A stretch of 64,000 bases of DNA from Symbiodinium kawagutii (GCA_009767595.1 VSDK01023782.1:132383-196382); one strand, 5' to 3'. Shown: positions 1 through 12,684, counted from the stretch's first letter. Translations and numbers: made by a program. The notes: generated by a model from the sequence alone, not told the origin.

Positions 1-1112
1 CCACTGACCAGGAAATGAAAAACATGATCATTCACAACCGCACTATAGTTAACCAAAACATATCAGCTTAGTAGGTTGTCTGCTACATTCCCCTATTGTT
101 GCTTGAGTCATTTGCCATTGCCAATATTGTCTCAATCATTCCCGACGCCACCGCTCCTGAATCAACCCAAAACGGATCAATAATCAATTAATGGTTATCC
201 TGTCAGCCTATCCCTATTTCATTAATGATTATATATTGTTTAATTGACACCCGTCAATTACAGGAATGCTTATCCATGCTATTCCTTGACTGATTCATCA
301 GTCAACCACTAATCAATCAGCTGGTGATTAGCTTATCAATTCATTGACCTCCTCATGGATAACCAGCTTTCCCCCCGACACGGTGAGCACCGGACAGCTG
401 CGGTGGCATCATGTCCAACGGAGGTCTTCCTTGGGGCGGTGATGGGCTTGGAATAGTGTGCCGAAAAATCTGGTGGCCAGTGATGGTGGATTGGTGGGTG
501 GTGATGTCTTAGCTGGTGGTTAGTGATGTCTTAGCTGGTGGTAAGCGATGGTGATGCTGATTGGCTGTGGTTAATTTCAATGTTGCGTAGTGGTGGGTGA
601 TCGTGAATGCCGGAATTAATGCGGCGAATTGATGGAGGATATACTTGTTTTGAGAATGAGGGTCAATTACAATTTACAAAACTTAGAGAATGGTCAATAT
701 TGGTTGATGATGGGGAGGAATCGTTGATAATGGCTACCCCACCTGCACAAAATAATGCTGCTTCAATGTGCCCAGCGATGGCTATCAACATGGCTTCTGT
801 TGGCTGACAACGATTGATGGTGATCAACAATCGGCTACTCACCAACATCTTGGCGAGTCAATCTTTTGAATGAATATCAATGTGGCTTCCAATAAAATCA
901 GGCTCATACAGAATCCATGGCCACATCTGTAGAGTCCTCTTCTCCACAGGGCATTTCAGACCATTCCAAGAAATTACGACCCAACCTCTGAGGACCAGGA
1001 TTATTCCCATGGTATGACGCAGTGGGTCACGAAGGTGGCCCACGGTGTGGATGACAAATTTTCGGCGGACCATGGGACTTGGAGCATAAAAATCTCCTTC
1101 TTTGATTCTCAC
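1..1112. other. Intergenic or intron, no firm gene
   Basis: AT-rich with degenerate TGATGG words. A weak minus-strand exon (ITAPRKTSVGHDATAAVR) may lie at 391-446 between a CCAAG acceptor and a GTGCTC donor. Confidence 0.5.
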
Positions 1113-1173
1113 CTGGTGAAGCAACGTGAGAAGATGACATGTGGTTGAAAGCTCAACCGGGATCATTTCCTCC
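1113..1173 (-). CDS. Exon of unrecognised gene
   Basis: EEMIPVELSTTCHLLTLLHQ between acceptor TTTTTTGCCAG and donor CACCAG|GTGAGA, both near consensus. Joins the exon at 1260-1310 in phase over an 86-base intron. Confidence 0.55.
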
Positions 1174-1259
1174 CTGGCAAAAAACCTTTGTGAATAAACC
1201 ATCCCCCAACTTCAAAGGATGGCCGGGGATTTCCCAACGGCATTGGTTTATGGAGCTAC

Positions 1260-1310
1260 TGCGAGTTCCGAGGAACGGGTGAGCGTGGCATTGAAGATGT
1301 CCTGACGTCG
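1260..1310 (-). CDS. Exon of unrecognised gene
   Basis: Between acceptor CCTTCCGCAG and donor CGCA|GTAGCT. The phase that fits the next exon reads DVRTSSMPRSPVPRNS; another frame (RRQDIFNATLTRSSELA) has better codon bias but does not join in phase. Frame unresolved. Confidence 0.4.
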
Positions 1311-3350
1311 CTGCGGAAGGGTAAAAACCATGCACCACCATCAGTTTACACTCCAGCAAACTAATCTGGAAGTAGAAAAGCAACTTTTATAATGGCTTTA
1401 CCCATGAAAGTGGTGACTTTCTTGGCTTGAAGGTTGCTTTACCAAAAGGTAACCTGAAATGGCTGGTGATTTACCATCAGTCATACGTAGGGAGTTTATC
1501 ACTCTGGATCTACCATTGGAAAATATCAACCTTGAGCTGGTTAATAGTTATTCCAATAGCAAAAGAGAAAAATCAACTAACTCAGCAAGATTGGCCCAGA
1601 AAATTCGTGGTTTTCTTACAAAAATGAAAGCTTCCGCGCCTTAGCAACCACCCATGTAGGATAAATATCTACTCAACTTCTGGGCATTGCATTTTGCAGG
1701 TTGGGTGCCGTCTGCGATATGTCGAGTCAGCGTCACTGATGACTGTTGATGGTTGCAAATGTTGACGATGCGGTGGCTGAGGATGGTTTCTGAATCTTCA
1801 TCATGATTGAGAATTTGCTTGCCATGGCTCATGGTAGAGAGTTATGGGCAATGCTGGTAAATGATATGAGCTCAACACCAAACACCTTACCACTGAACAC
1901 TAAAGAACCATCACGACTCGTGGTGAGCAAACATATGAAACCAGTGTTGGCAATACATAGCGAAGCCCACCATAGCCTCCAGGCCACGCCAAGTTTGCTG
2001 TCTTCTAGGCGAACCCAAACCATTTAATCACTGCCATGGAGCATCATCAAACTTTTGAAACAAATGTTAGGTTCACTAATGGTTGTTTCTATTTTCAGCA
2101 TCAGAATATTTGCCATTATTGACTGTTAGGTTTGCTAACGTTTTTTGGCTCCCACCATCAACCAACGCCGGGTGTGCTCCGAAAAAACACATTTTTTCTC
2201 TGAGCCACCATCAACTGCGGACCTTCAGCCATCGTTGTGCTGTAGGCCGAGCTGTGGGGAGTCCAGCAGCACGTCTTGTGCTGAACGCAGGTGAAAGGTC
2301 TGAGGGCTGTTCATTGCGTGGCGCGAGTTGTGCCCACGATTTCCAGGGATCCTGAGCTTTCCAAGATAAGATCATTTCGTAAATGTACTTTTGGGTGCCA
2401 ACATCATTGTGGACAGCCCCAGTGAAGTATAGACAATGGTTGGACTATGTTGGATTTTGATGCAATAGCCAGCCAAAAGCCATCTCCTCTGCACTTCATG
2501 GCACGAGAGCTATGGCAAATTCACTCAAAGCACGCCCAAGTTATTGGTTTTTACAAACGGTGCAAACCCAGAGAGTACCATCAAGTGGAAACGAGATGAA
2601 AGGAGCACTTTCGAAACTTTTGGGTGCTTTACAATGCTTCATCACGGTGAAAAATGATGGGTTCGTCTTGGTGAATAATGATGCGTAACTGTTCGTTACT
2701 TCCTGGTAAACCGACGGCCATCAATGGCTAGTCAGTATTGATGGCCAATGATAATGATGAGAATGCTGGTTAATAGTGGCTGCTAATGGTAAATCATGGT
2801 TAGTCACTGTGAATAATTATGCACACTGCCGCATTATGATTATTGATGGTGGCAACGGGGGTTCGAAATTATTACCAATCGTTAAAGCTGATCATGAAGA
2901 TGAACGCATAGTTCATGACTTTTCGTTTAACATCGTTAATAGATGATTAAACAACTACAAGATACTACATGATACTACTACTTATGTTTATTATGAAGTT
3001 ATCATTTTGACACACAACTACAACAGTTGAACAATTGAACATCACATCAACTACAACGGTTTGATGTTGATGTTTGTGAAAATGATCAACCATTTAAGAC
3101 ATCATTTTTGAATTATTACATAAGCTCATTAGCCAAGCGCAGGTTGAATACTGCTATTCAGGAATGATTATGGGTCAGAATGACGGCCACTGTTGACTAA
3201 ACAAGGGACCAGTTGATGCTGAATGGCAATGCTGCTGGCTCGGATAAACTCAAGGATAACTGTTGACATCCAATAACCGTCACCGGGATGGTTGTTGATC
3301 TTGATAGTCGTTGATGATAGAGGACAACAAGTTGTCCAATGATACAGCAC
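1311..3350. other. Mostly non-coding stretch
   Basis: Apart from the weak exon at 2246-2290, only short, unconvincing ORFs (1459-1644 plus is the most protein-like). TGATGG-type words throughout. Confidence 0.5.
2246..2290 (+). CDS. Small plus-strand exon candidate
   Basis: RAVGSPAARLVLNA in a GC-rich spot between acceptor TGTGCTGTAG and donor GCAG|GTGAAA. Only 45 bases, so weak. Confidence 0.25.
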
Positions 3351-3530
3351 CTATATAGGGGCGGCTTTGTCTCTATGGCCATGCTTGTGTTCCAGCTCAA
3401 ATGAAGGACGACAACTGACTGGTGTATGATCATTGAAAGATGTGCACATGCCGATTTTAACATCAGCTTCTCCAAGGGGTGTATCTTGGCTACGCATCAA
3501 ATTCCTTTCCACAATCACTTCAGAGTTCGG
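3351..3530 (-). CDS. Terminal exon candidate
   Basis: PNSEVIVERNLMRSQDTPLG.. to ..HGHRDKAAPI and stop, after acceptor AGACTTCAG. Protein-like composition but no codon bias. Confidence 0.3.
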   Translation of the reverse strand, partial: PNSEVIVERNLMRSQDTPLGEADVKIGMCTSFNDHTPVSCRPSFELEHKHGHRDKAAPI

Positions 3531-3809
3531 CTGAAGTCTTTGCAAGCCTTGGAGACGATGCCCCCAGTAAACAAAACATGAGCAGGGACTGCTTTGCGTC
3601 ATCCCACCGATGGAATGCTTGATTCATGGTTGGTCAAAGGTGATGCTGTAACTAAGAATAAGAGTAGGATATAATCTCGTCCAATATTCAAGAACCAACA
3701 ACAAACGGTGTATTCTCACACTAGCGGACCCCAAAGAATTGATAGTTGATTACTATAGATGGTTTATTTCAAGAAGCAACAACAGCATGGTTGGTGCCAT
3801 CGCTGAGCA

Positions 3810-3920
3810 TCACAACGGGAAGCGCAACGCGAAGCCGGCAGCGCTCGGTGGTGAAGAAACAACGACATCCAACGAGTTGAGTTTCCGGGAGCCACCAAGC
3901 CCAGTGATGGTGAACCCCAC
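3810..3920 (-). CDS. Terminal exon candidate
   Basis: VGFTITGLGGSRKLNSLDVV.. to ..ALRFPL and TGA, 36 codons mostly ending in G or C, after acceptor CATCATCCAG. Product not recognised. Confidence 0.4.
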   Translation of the reverse strand: MGFTITGLGGSRKLNSLDVVVSSPPSAAGFALRFPL

Positions 3921-4331
3921 CTGGATGATGGCTGATTACAATGATGAATGTTGTGACCATGATGCGTATAAGGGCCATGGTTGATGGTTATATGTGCCAA
4001 CATAAGTGTCATTTGGCACATATAACAATGACCCTCATACTGCTTAGACTCGCAGGGTAGTGTTTGGACTGTCTGAATGATAAGACTCCCCATCAACTAA
4101 GTAGCTTCCTTACACCTGATGTAAAAATCTCGATCCCAACCTTCTGTAGGGACTAGTTGTTTTCAACACAAATGCGAAATCCTCAGCACTTAGTCACACA
4201 GGCTTTCGTGTAAGCCCCTGATTCAAGATTCAAGGCAATACTACTGTATCACTATCATCATTATCGTCGCTATCATCATGATCATCATCACCGAACCGTC
4301 CTCACCAGTTATCAATCACCAATCACTCAAA

Positions 4332-4365
<34 letters not shown>

Positions 4366-5424
4366 CCAACATCATCATCATCATCATCATCATCATCAAC
4401 AACATTGCCAGTCTGTTCTACATTGCCATTACCTCGCAAATTTGTCCCCATTGATACTACCATTGCCACTGCTGCAGTGATATCATTACCTTTCGATGTT
4501 GAGTGCAAGTGGTTGAATGATCATTAACAGAGGTGACATGATGATTGCTGGTGTGTGATCTGTGAATAATTGATGGCTAACTAGGCTAATTATGGGTCAA
4601 GTCATGGTTCATGATGGTTGATACTGCTGAATATCTAACTCCTCACTGTCACCATTTTTACCGATTCCAAGGGCCATCATGTCGAAACGTTCCACAAACT
4701 GGTGATGTCGGTGCCAAACATCCTGCCATCACTAGCATTTCAGCAGCAACATGTGGGGTTCTGGTGGGTGGTGATAAGACGTCCGGCAAATTTGAATCAA
4801 CGGGACAATCACATAAAGAAATGTGGTTGTGAATGTGAAATTGCCATCATTCACTCACCACTGTTTTTGATTAATCCCCATCCTTGAATATTGACCATGG
4901 CTTACACAAATATGGTTGTGGGTCAAGGGCCCCTGTAACCGGGGCTGTTCACATTCCCCAAATGACCCTGCACTTTCGTGGTTGGTTATGACCCATAAAG
5001 ATTAGGTTAACGGAGATAATGCATCAACAAACCGTGCCATCCTTGCCCCACCTGTCGTCAAAGGTGACCCATCACAGCACCTCTCCTGAACAATGTGAGG
5101 TCCATCCACCAATGCTTGATCATGGCGAAGATGGTGAATCCATGGTTAGTAGGGGTTGATCATGGCTAGTACTGGTTTAGAATGGCCAAACAATAAAAAC
5201 GGTTGTGGGATTTTTTTTGTGACTCATGATGCTTGATGATGGCTAAGAATGGGTAGCGACGGTGTAAAGCAAATACCGACAATGCTGATGGTGAATAGTG
5301 GTTGACAAAAGTTACTGGCAAACAAAAAGGCAAGGTCGCGGAACCACAGGGCGGTGTCAGATTCAGACCTTTGTCCCAACATGCTCGATTGTTTGGGCCC
5401 GCATTGTCCATGTGATGGTTGCAG
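3921..5424. other. Non-coding stretch with (ATC)n
   Basis: Nothing coding seen. Degenerate CAT/ATC words lead up to the minisatellite. Confidence 0.5.
4333..4400. repeat. (ATC)n microsatellite
   Basis: Near-perfect ATC runs in two blocks. The Asp-run ORF on the minus strand is an artefact. Confidence 0.95.
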
Positions 5425-6560
5425 CAGTTGGTTCTAATTGGACCATCCACCAATTAGCCATCATTTGGACCATCAATGGACCATCCATCACTTAGCCATC
5501 CGTCAGTCATCAATTGGACACCCAGTAGTTAGCCATCAATTAAACCACCCATCAGTTAGCCATCAACTTGACCATCAATTGGACAACCAAGCGGACCATC
5601 AATTCGACCATCCATCAGTTAGTTGACCATCCATCAATGAGCCGTCACTTGAACCATCAGTTGACCATCCGTCAATTAGCCAACAATCGGACCATCAATT
5701 GACTATCTATTTGTTAGCCATTCTGGTAACCACCAATTGGGCCATCAATTCATCATCTCTCAGTTGGCCACCAATTGGACTGTAAATGGACCATCCATCA
5801 ACTAGCCATCAATCAACCATCAAATGGACCATCCGTCGGTTAGCAATCAATTGGGCCGCCGATTGACCATCCATCAGTTAGCCATCAGCTGGGCAATCAA
5901 TTGGGCCATCAATTGGACCATCCACCAGTTAGCCATCCATCAGCCATCAATTGGCCACCCAGTAGTTAGCCATCAATTGGACCATCCATCAGTTGGCCAT
6001 CAATTGGACCATCAATTGGACAACCAAGTGGACCATCAATTTCACCATCCACCAGTTAGTTGACCACCCCACCCACCAATGAGCCGTGAATTGGACCATC
6101 AATGACCATCCATCAGGTAGCCATCAATTGGACCATCAAGTGACCATCCATCAGGTAGCCATCAATTGGACCATCAACGGACCATCCATCAGTTGGCCGT
6201 CAATTGGGCAATCAAGTGGACCATCAATTGGACCATCAATTCACTATCCATTTGTTAGCCATTCAGTTAACCACCCGGTGAACCATCAATTCACCGTCTG
6301 TCAGTTGGCCACCAATTGGACCATCAATGGACCATCCATCAGTGAGCCATCGTTCACGACCATCCATCAGCTAGCCATCAATTGGACCATCAATGGACGT
6401 CATCAGTTGGACCGTCAATTGATCATCCATCAGGTAGCCATCAGGTGGACCATCAGTTGGACTATCCATCAGTTAGCCATCAACTGGACCATCAAATGAC
6501 CACCCGTCAGTTAGCCATCAATTGGACCATCATTTGACTGTCCATCAGTTAGCCAATAAC
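5425..6560. repeat. 38-bp minisatellite, array 1 (degenerate)
   Basis: Irregular copies of a unit built of GTTAGCCATCAATTGGACC and ATCAATTGACCATCCATCA. Many copies are rearranged or extended. Same orientation as array 2. Confidence 0.9.
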
Positions 6561-7449
6561 TGTCTGAGGTGGATTCTGATGATGGTGAGCACAATTGAAA
6601 CCAAGAAATGCTCATAGGAAATTCAACCAAATACAGACATGACTCATGACCAGCAGGCAGCCAAGCACAGGTGTTCTGGCGTGTTCCGGATAGTTCAGAA
6701 TTGCATGCGGGTCAATATTCATAGAGGACCACCCTGAGAACAAGCCCAGTCTGACGCATAACGTGAGCGCTGATCTAAGAACGCGGAACCCGATCAGGAA
6801 GCGGCAGGGAAGCGGGACAAGGCTCCAGAACCCAACCTTGAAGCCGAAGCCTTCGGAACCCTTCAGAAACAGACCCTGATTGCATAGCAGAAGCGCTGGA
6901 ACCTCTGTTCTTGATATCATACCAGGAGAATTCTCCGGAATCTGACTCGGGAGCACGGAAGCGTCTGGAATCCAAACCCACAGACTCAGGAACCCTCTAG
7001 ACTAACCCGGTGAAAATGTTGAGGAAAAACTTCTTATGTCGAGCCTGGTAGCGTGTTGCCACAACTTTCTGGCCAGAACCGCTGCTCTCATTCAAGCTCC
7101 CAGAAACAAGTGTGTCAACATGTGCCAACTCCTTCTAGCAACGGTCGATGACCGCCCAGCAAAAGAGCCTGGGTTGCTCAGCTCACCGCAAATAGCAGGT
7201 TCGGTGAACTTTTGTGGGTGTAGGTTTACCATGCTTTTGTAATTACTCACCATGTTTGGTCTGGGCATGCATGGTGTGTGGAATGATATGGGCAATCTCT
7301 TAATCCACCAGTCCTGGCGCCTAAAAGCATTCCACCCGCAGAAGCAAAATACTTTGCCCAAGGCGGCTCCAATGCCGCTGGTCTAATCGATGCCAAGTGC
7401 CACGTGGAGGTAGCACTCCGGGAGCTGGGTGGCACTTTTATTGCGCGCC
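6561..7449. other. GGAACC-rich stretch, no firm gene
   Basis: From about 6660 to 7000 the words CGGAACCC, CAGAACCC and TGGAACCT recur irregularly, like a decayed repeat. A weak plus-strand exon (TVDDRPAKEPGLLSSPQIA) may end at a GTTCGG donor near 7198. Confidence 0.45.
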
Positions 7450-7741
7450 TCAAACAAGCGCGAAAAGCTTCTGCAGTGGATCGGTGGCCACGGGCTGTGT
7501 GAGAATTGTTGCTGTTGGCCGGTTTTGGGAACCCAACTGCTTGATCTCTTTGCTGGGCTTTAGCATTTGCACCTCCATCTCCTGCATGCTGGGCCGCGTC
7601 CCAACAGGGCGGGGCAATGGCCGTGCCCGGGCCAGCAGAATGGCATCCTTGCTTGTTGCTCCTGCGCAAGCGATGGGAACGTCCATCCAACAGCGAAGCA
7701 ATCGTCCGCAATGGGTTGCGCCTCTTAATGCGCCCTGCCCT
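7450..7741 (-). CDS. Exon with frame change, possible pseudogene
   Basis: After acceptor CTCACCTCAG the first ~27 codons read best as RAGRIKRRNPLRTIASLLDG..; then the better frame moves one base: SKDAILLARARPLPRPVGTR.. to ..DPLQKLFALV and TGA at 7450. Both halves have mostly G/C-ended codons. A one-base indel in a run or decay is likely. A third frame is open across the whole segment but with poor codon bias. Confidence 0.5.
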
Positions 7742-8049
7742 CTGAGGTGAGATGGCGGCCAAGTTTCCCGGTAGGCGATCTGTCAGCTCACCGGGGTGGC
7801 TTAGCCTTGGAATTGTTCAGCATTCAGGCATCATATTTGCAGGCTACTTGCGTTCTCCTGTGTAGATTTTGCGGCGGAGAGAAATACAAAAGCAACTTGC
7901 ACTGCGCTGTCTTATACGTCATTTTGAATCGACCAGTTGTCTCATTTATAATGGTCTAATGGGTGCGTGGCTGGCACGTCGACAATCTAAAATCACCTTT
8001 GTTTGTTCAATGGCATTGCGTGCCCAAAATCGAAAGTGGTCCTCTATAC

Positions 8050-8238
8050 GGTTCCGGGCACGACGGGCACGACGGGCACGACGGGCACGACGGGACACCA
8101 CGGGCACGACGGGCAGCTGACGGACAGCTCACGGGCAGCTGACGGGCAGCATGGGCACGACGGGCAGCTGACGGACACCACGGGCACGACGGGCAGTTGG
8201 CAAACAGCTGACGAAGCCGACGGGCACGACACGCAGCA
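8050..8238. repeat. GC-rich minisatellite (GGGCACGAC)n
   Basis: Nine-base units GGGCACGAC mixed with GGGCAGCTGAC and GGACAGCTCAC variants. CpG-dense block in AT-rich DNA. Translates to Gly/Thr or Asp/Gly runs; not considered a gene. Confidence 0.9.
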
Positions 8239-8340
8239 CAACTTCAGCAGGGTAAAGCAAAACCCGATTTACACAGGCAACTGAGGTAAAACCTATTTAC
8301 AGCCACTGCCCTGCATACAAAGACAATACTACCATCGATC

Positions 8341-8378
8341 CTCATCATCATCATCATCATCATCATCGTCATCATCAC

Positions 8379-8433
<55 letters not shown>

Positions 8434-8440
8434 GCCATCA
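8341..8440. repeat. (ATC)n microsatellite
   Basis: Runs of ATC with a few CGTC and ACC breaks. Confidence 0.95.
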
Positions 8441-8727
8441 TCACTAACTAAAAGAACTTCATTGTCACGGTTACCTTCATCGTGATCGCCATCGTCATCT
8501 GGGACGGAAAATCATGTCCACTTGGGCGCGGATCCACAACATGGTTTTGAAGGTTATCTTGTGTAGAGACTGTCCAAATGAGATGTAACGTTGGCATCTA
8601 TAAGACCGATGCCCTGCAAAAAGCTTGCCACAGTTTGATACGCATAAGTATCTTTGAACATCTTACCGCTGAGGCGCTGGAGACCTGATGTCCAAGCCAC
8701 GCCCATCTGTTTCCGAGTTTCCAACAC

Positions 8728-8890
8728 AAACACGACAGACACGACCGACACCCCACGGACACCCGACGGACACCCGACGGACACGCCGACGGACACGCCG
8801 ACCCCTGACGGACACGACGGGCCCAACGGACCCGACGGACACGACGGACACCCGACGGACGCCCGACGGACACCCGACGGACAACCACAA
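8728..8890. repeat. GC-rich minisatellite (GGACACCCGAC)n
   Basis: Eleven- and nine-base units GGACACCCGAC and GGACACGAC, related to the array at 8.05 kb. Both strands stay open (a 214-codon minus ORF crosses it) because of the repeat. Confidence 0.9.
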
Positions 8891-9047
8891 ATCTGACCAT
8901 GCTCCCAAAATCTAAGCCAAGCCATGTCCAAGTCACCCACACAATTAAATTCGCAGATTCTTGTTGTTTTCCACTGGAAACGCAAGGGAAGGAGGAAAAC
9001 ACACACAAACAAGCATTCAAGAATTCCTTGAAGCAATTCTAAACAAC

Positions 9048-10235
9048 TCAATGCATCCAATTGGACCATCAATTGACCATCCATCAGTTCGCCCTCAATT
9101 GGACCATCAGTTGACCATCCATCAGTTAGCCACGAATTGGACCACAAAACTGACCATCCATCAGTTAGCCATCCATCAGCCATCAAGTGGCCATTCATCA
9201 GTTAGCCATCAATTGGACCATCAATTGACCATCCATCAGTTAGCAATCAATTGGACCACCAATTGACCTTCCATCAGTTAGCCATGAATTGGACCATCAA
9301 TTGACCATCCATCAGTTAGCCATCAATTGGACCATCAATTGACCATCCATCAGTTAGCCATCAATTGGACCATAAATTGACCATCCATCAGTTAGCCATC
9401 AGTTGGACCATCTATTGGACCTTCCATCATTTCCCCATCAATTGGACCATCAATTGACCATCCATTAGCGAGCCATCAATTGGACCACCAATTGACCATC
9501 CATCAGTTAGCCATCAATTGGACCATCAATTGACCATCCATTAGCGAGCCATCAATTGGACCACCGATTGACCATCCATCAGTTAGCCATCAATTGGACC
9601 ATCATTGACCATCCATCAGTTGGCCATCAATTGGACCACCAATTGACCATCCATCAGTTAGCCATCAATTGGACCATCAATTGACCATCCATCAGTTAGC
9701 CATCAATTGGACCATCAATTGGACCTTCCATCAGTCGCCCATCAAGTGGACCATCAATTGACCATCCATCAGTTAGCCATCAATTGGACCACCAATTGAC
9801 CATCCATCAGTTAGCCATCAATTGGACCATCAATTGACCATCCATCAGTTAGCCATCAATTGGACCATCAATTGGACCTTCCATCAGTCGGCCATCAAGT
9901 GGACCATCAAATGACCATCCATCAGTTAGCCATCAATTGGACCACCAATTGACCATCCATCAGTTAGCCATCAATTGGACCATCATTGACCATCCATCAG
10001 TTGGCCATAAATTGGACCATCAATTGACCATCCATCAGTTAGCCATCAATTGGGCCATCAATTGGACCTTCCATCAGTTGGCCATCAATTGGACCATCAA
10101 TTGACCATCCATCAGTGAGCCATCAATTGGACCAAGTATTCGACCATCTATTGGACCTTCCATCAGCTCGCCATCAATCGGACCATCAATTGACCATCCA
10201 TCAGTGAGCCATCCATCAGCCATCAATTGTCATTG
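9048..10235. repeat. 38-bp minisatellite, array 2 (higher order)
   Basis: About 30 copies of the same 38-bp unit. Variant words (ACCTTCCATCA, ACCACCAATTG) recur about every 154 bp, near four units, so a higher-order repeat has formed. ORFs such as ..HQLAINWTI.. are artefacts of the repeat. Confidence 0.95.
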
Positions 10236-10880
10236 ACCATCCTGAAGCCACAGCATCACACTCTACGCCTTGGACAACTTTGAACCGATCAGGACGCACC
10301 CATGACACAGATACTGGCACCAGCCTTTGGTGGGGTTGCCTACGGGATCTAGTGGTTGGTAATGGCTAAGCCCATATAAACGTCTGGCTAGCGGTGAGCA
10401 GTTAGGCTGCTAAGCACTAAGCATGTCAACTATGACACACACACAAGGGGATAAATTACGGGGATAAGTATCAACCAGCCATATGATTGGTATTATTTTC
10501 CGTAGCAGTGCTGAAGTAGCACAGACTGCTTTGGCGACCTCTAGCTTGCAGAAAAGGGGATCAGTTAACCATCCACCAGGGGATGACCTTTAAAAACTAG
10601 GTGACTATGGATCATATGCAGAATCTTATCATAACGTGAATCTTAGTTACACTAGTCCCTATGGATCTGAACACTAGTTGACTATGGATCTTATTGTTCA
10701 CATGGTCACTGGTTAGGGATGTGTGATCCACTAGGTGAACTAACACTAGGTGTTCACAATGTTCTCCATAGTTACGAGTACTATGGATCTGAATCACTAA
10801 TATCGTCAGGGATGTGTGAGCACATCGGGGATAACATGGGACCTCCCTTGGCCACCACGCCACCCACTAACCGCACGCAC
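10236..10880. other. Non-coding, CTAGGTGACTATGGATC words
   Basis: From 10600 to 10810 the words ACTATGGATC, CTAGGTG and GGGATGTGTGA recur as an imperfect local repeat. Confidence 0.5.
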
Positions 10881-10956
10881 CACGGGGCGTCCTTCGGTGG
10901 CGCCCCGATTCGGGGGAGCTGGGGGGGGCTTCAATGATCTCCTCGGAGTGGTAGTC
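10881..10956 (-). CDS. Exon of unrecognised gene in a GC island
   Basis: DYHSEEIIEAPPSSPESGRH.. with over 80% of codons ending in G or C; acceptor CCCGCCACAG, donor CGTG|GTGCGT. Acidic then Pro/Ser-rich. Reading on gives a TAG at 10867. Surrounded by AT-rich repeat DNA. Confidence 0.55.
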
Positions 10957-12399
10957 CTGTGGCGGGCGAACAAAAAAGGCGATGATGGAAAATGGTGGTT
11001 GAATTCAACAACCTGGCCTGGTTGATCTAAGTTGTTGATTCAACCAACGGGAATTGTTGAAAATTCAGATTGTTGGTTAATGGGCATCATTCCCGTTGGT
11101 TGAATCAACAATTCCCGTTGGTTCAATCATAGTTCAAATGGAATTGTTGCTTCAAATTGTGAATTCAGAGTAATTGGCGAACATTCACAATTGGTTCATG
11201 GTTGAATCATGCTAAATCATAGTCAATTGATGATTACTTCAGCCTTGGCAAATGAATTTGAATGAATTTAGGGTTAGTTGATGATTGATTAGTGGTTCGC
11301 AATGGTTAAATCATACTTAATTAATTCATGTCTTGTTGATGGTCCAGGGATAGTGAACTAGAGGTATATGATGGTGATGGTTAGTAATGGTACGGCAATG
11401 ATTCATTCAGGTTAATGTTGGCTAATGGCTAAGCATGATTCATAGTTTATCATGGCTAAATCATAGTTGAGAGTTACCATGGTGGTTGGCAATGGTTAAT
11501 AATGACTCGCCATGGTACTGTAAATGATGGTGATTGACGGGTAGTTAGGGACAATATGGCTTCTTGATGGACAATAGTTGATGACAGTGGTTCGCGGTTA
11601 TTGATACTTAGAAATATTCAAAGAGGTGGTTAACGATGCGATAATCCATGTGAATATATCGTGATCTAAAGCTACATTCTTGTCATTCATCCGCAAATTC
11701 TGCAATTGTCTAGAATGAATCTCATGTCATCTTGACTTGAGAAGCATGTGTTGATATGAACAGGTGCATCGATATCATTAACGAGCCCATCGAAGATCAC
11801 CGCAGCAATACTGAATCTGAGTAGCACGGGTCCCTCGTACCAAATCCTTCCGTTGAGTCTTAGCAAATGTTCAGTCTAGGGGACCGGCTCAAAACATTCG
11901 CTGTCCGTAGATTGTAGAGATATTGCCTGACCGTGATTGATCATGGCTGGTTATGGTTGATTGGTGACGCTTAATGTTAGCGAATGGTTGATGATGATTC
12001 GTAATGGATACTATCGGTCAATGATTTTAATGCTCGCTAATGACTGTTGACGATAGTTACTGATGTATGTGGCCCCCAGTTGCACATAGCCAATTCTGGA
12101 TAATTCCTGGTTGGTGGTTTCAACCCCTATGAAAAATGCTAGTCAACCAACCAATTGTTCATAACTACTAGGGAAAATAAGAAAATTGACACCACCAACC
12201 AGCAGTTGTTAAACCATAAGCTTGTTGCTTATCAACCCCTATTACAGTCCATATACTATAAAAGAATCTATAATACAAGAATTTGAAGGGCTCGATATGT
12301 TTCCGTCCTTATAGGTGTGTATGCATCTTCTCCCTGCTTAATTAAGAATTTGAGGGACCCTCATTTCGGGGACTAAATTCTTAATAATGATGGTCCAAT
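10957..12399. other. Non-coding, degenerate TGATTGATGG words
   Basis: Repeats of the GGGAATTGTTG/CAACAATTCCC type at 11040-11130 form small hairpins. No ORF of note. One family 2 element. Confidence 0.5.
12107..12202. mobile_element. MITE-like element family 2
   Basis: Ends CTGGTTGGTGGTTTC and ACACCACCAACCAG are inverted; inside, CCCTATGAAAAATGCTAGTC and GGGAAAATAAGAAAATTG. Confidence 0.7.
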
Positions 12400-12522
12400 T
12401 AATGCTGCTGCCAATGCTTCAAGGAAAATCCAAACTGAAAAGCAACTTAGCAAGAAAACAAGGTGCCAAAGAGAAGAGGCAGACCCTGAAGTACTCCAAT
12501 GGAGACAAGCCCCTAACACTCA
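12400..12522 (+). CDS. Coding-like stretch cut by assembly gap
   Basis: Frame ..NAASRKIQ-like text: AAANASRKIQTEKQLSKKTR then EADPEVLQWRQ runs into the N block. Charged and protein-like; a second frame is open as well. No splice sites seen. Truncated by the gap. Confidence 0.25.
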
Positions 12523-12684
12523 NNNNNNNNNNNNNNNNNNNNNNNNNNNNNNNNNNNNNNNNNNNNNNNNNNNNNNNNNNNNNNNNNNNNNNNNNNNNNN
12601 NNNNNNNNNNNNNNNNNNNNNNNNNNNNNNNNNNNNNNNNNNNNNNNNNNNNNNNNNNNNNNNNNNNNNNNNNNNNNNNNNNNN
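12523..12684. other. Assembly gap (162 N)
   Basis: A run of N at the left edge of the ~190-bp satellite. The array probably continues into the gap and may be collapsed. Confidence 1.

Noticed and set aside
8554..9198. 214-codon minus-strand ORF over the GC minisatellite
   Set aside because: Open because of repeat composition, with shadow ORFs in several frames; no splice or codon support.
9048..10235. CRISPR-like appearance of the 38-bp array
   Set aside because: Units are directly tandem with no unique spacers, and the DNA is eukaryotic.
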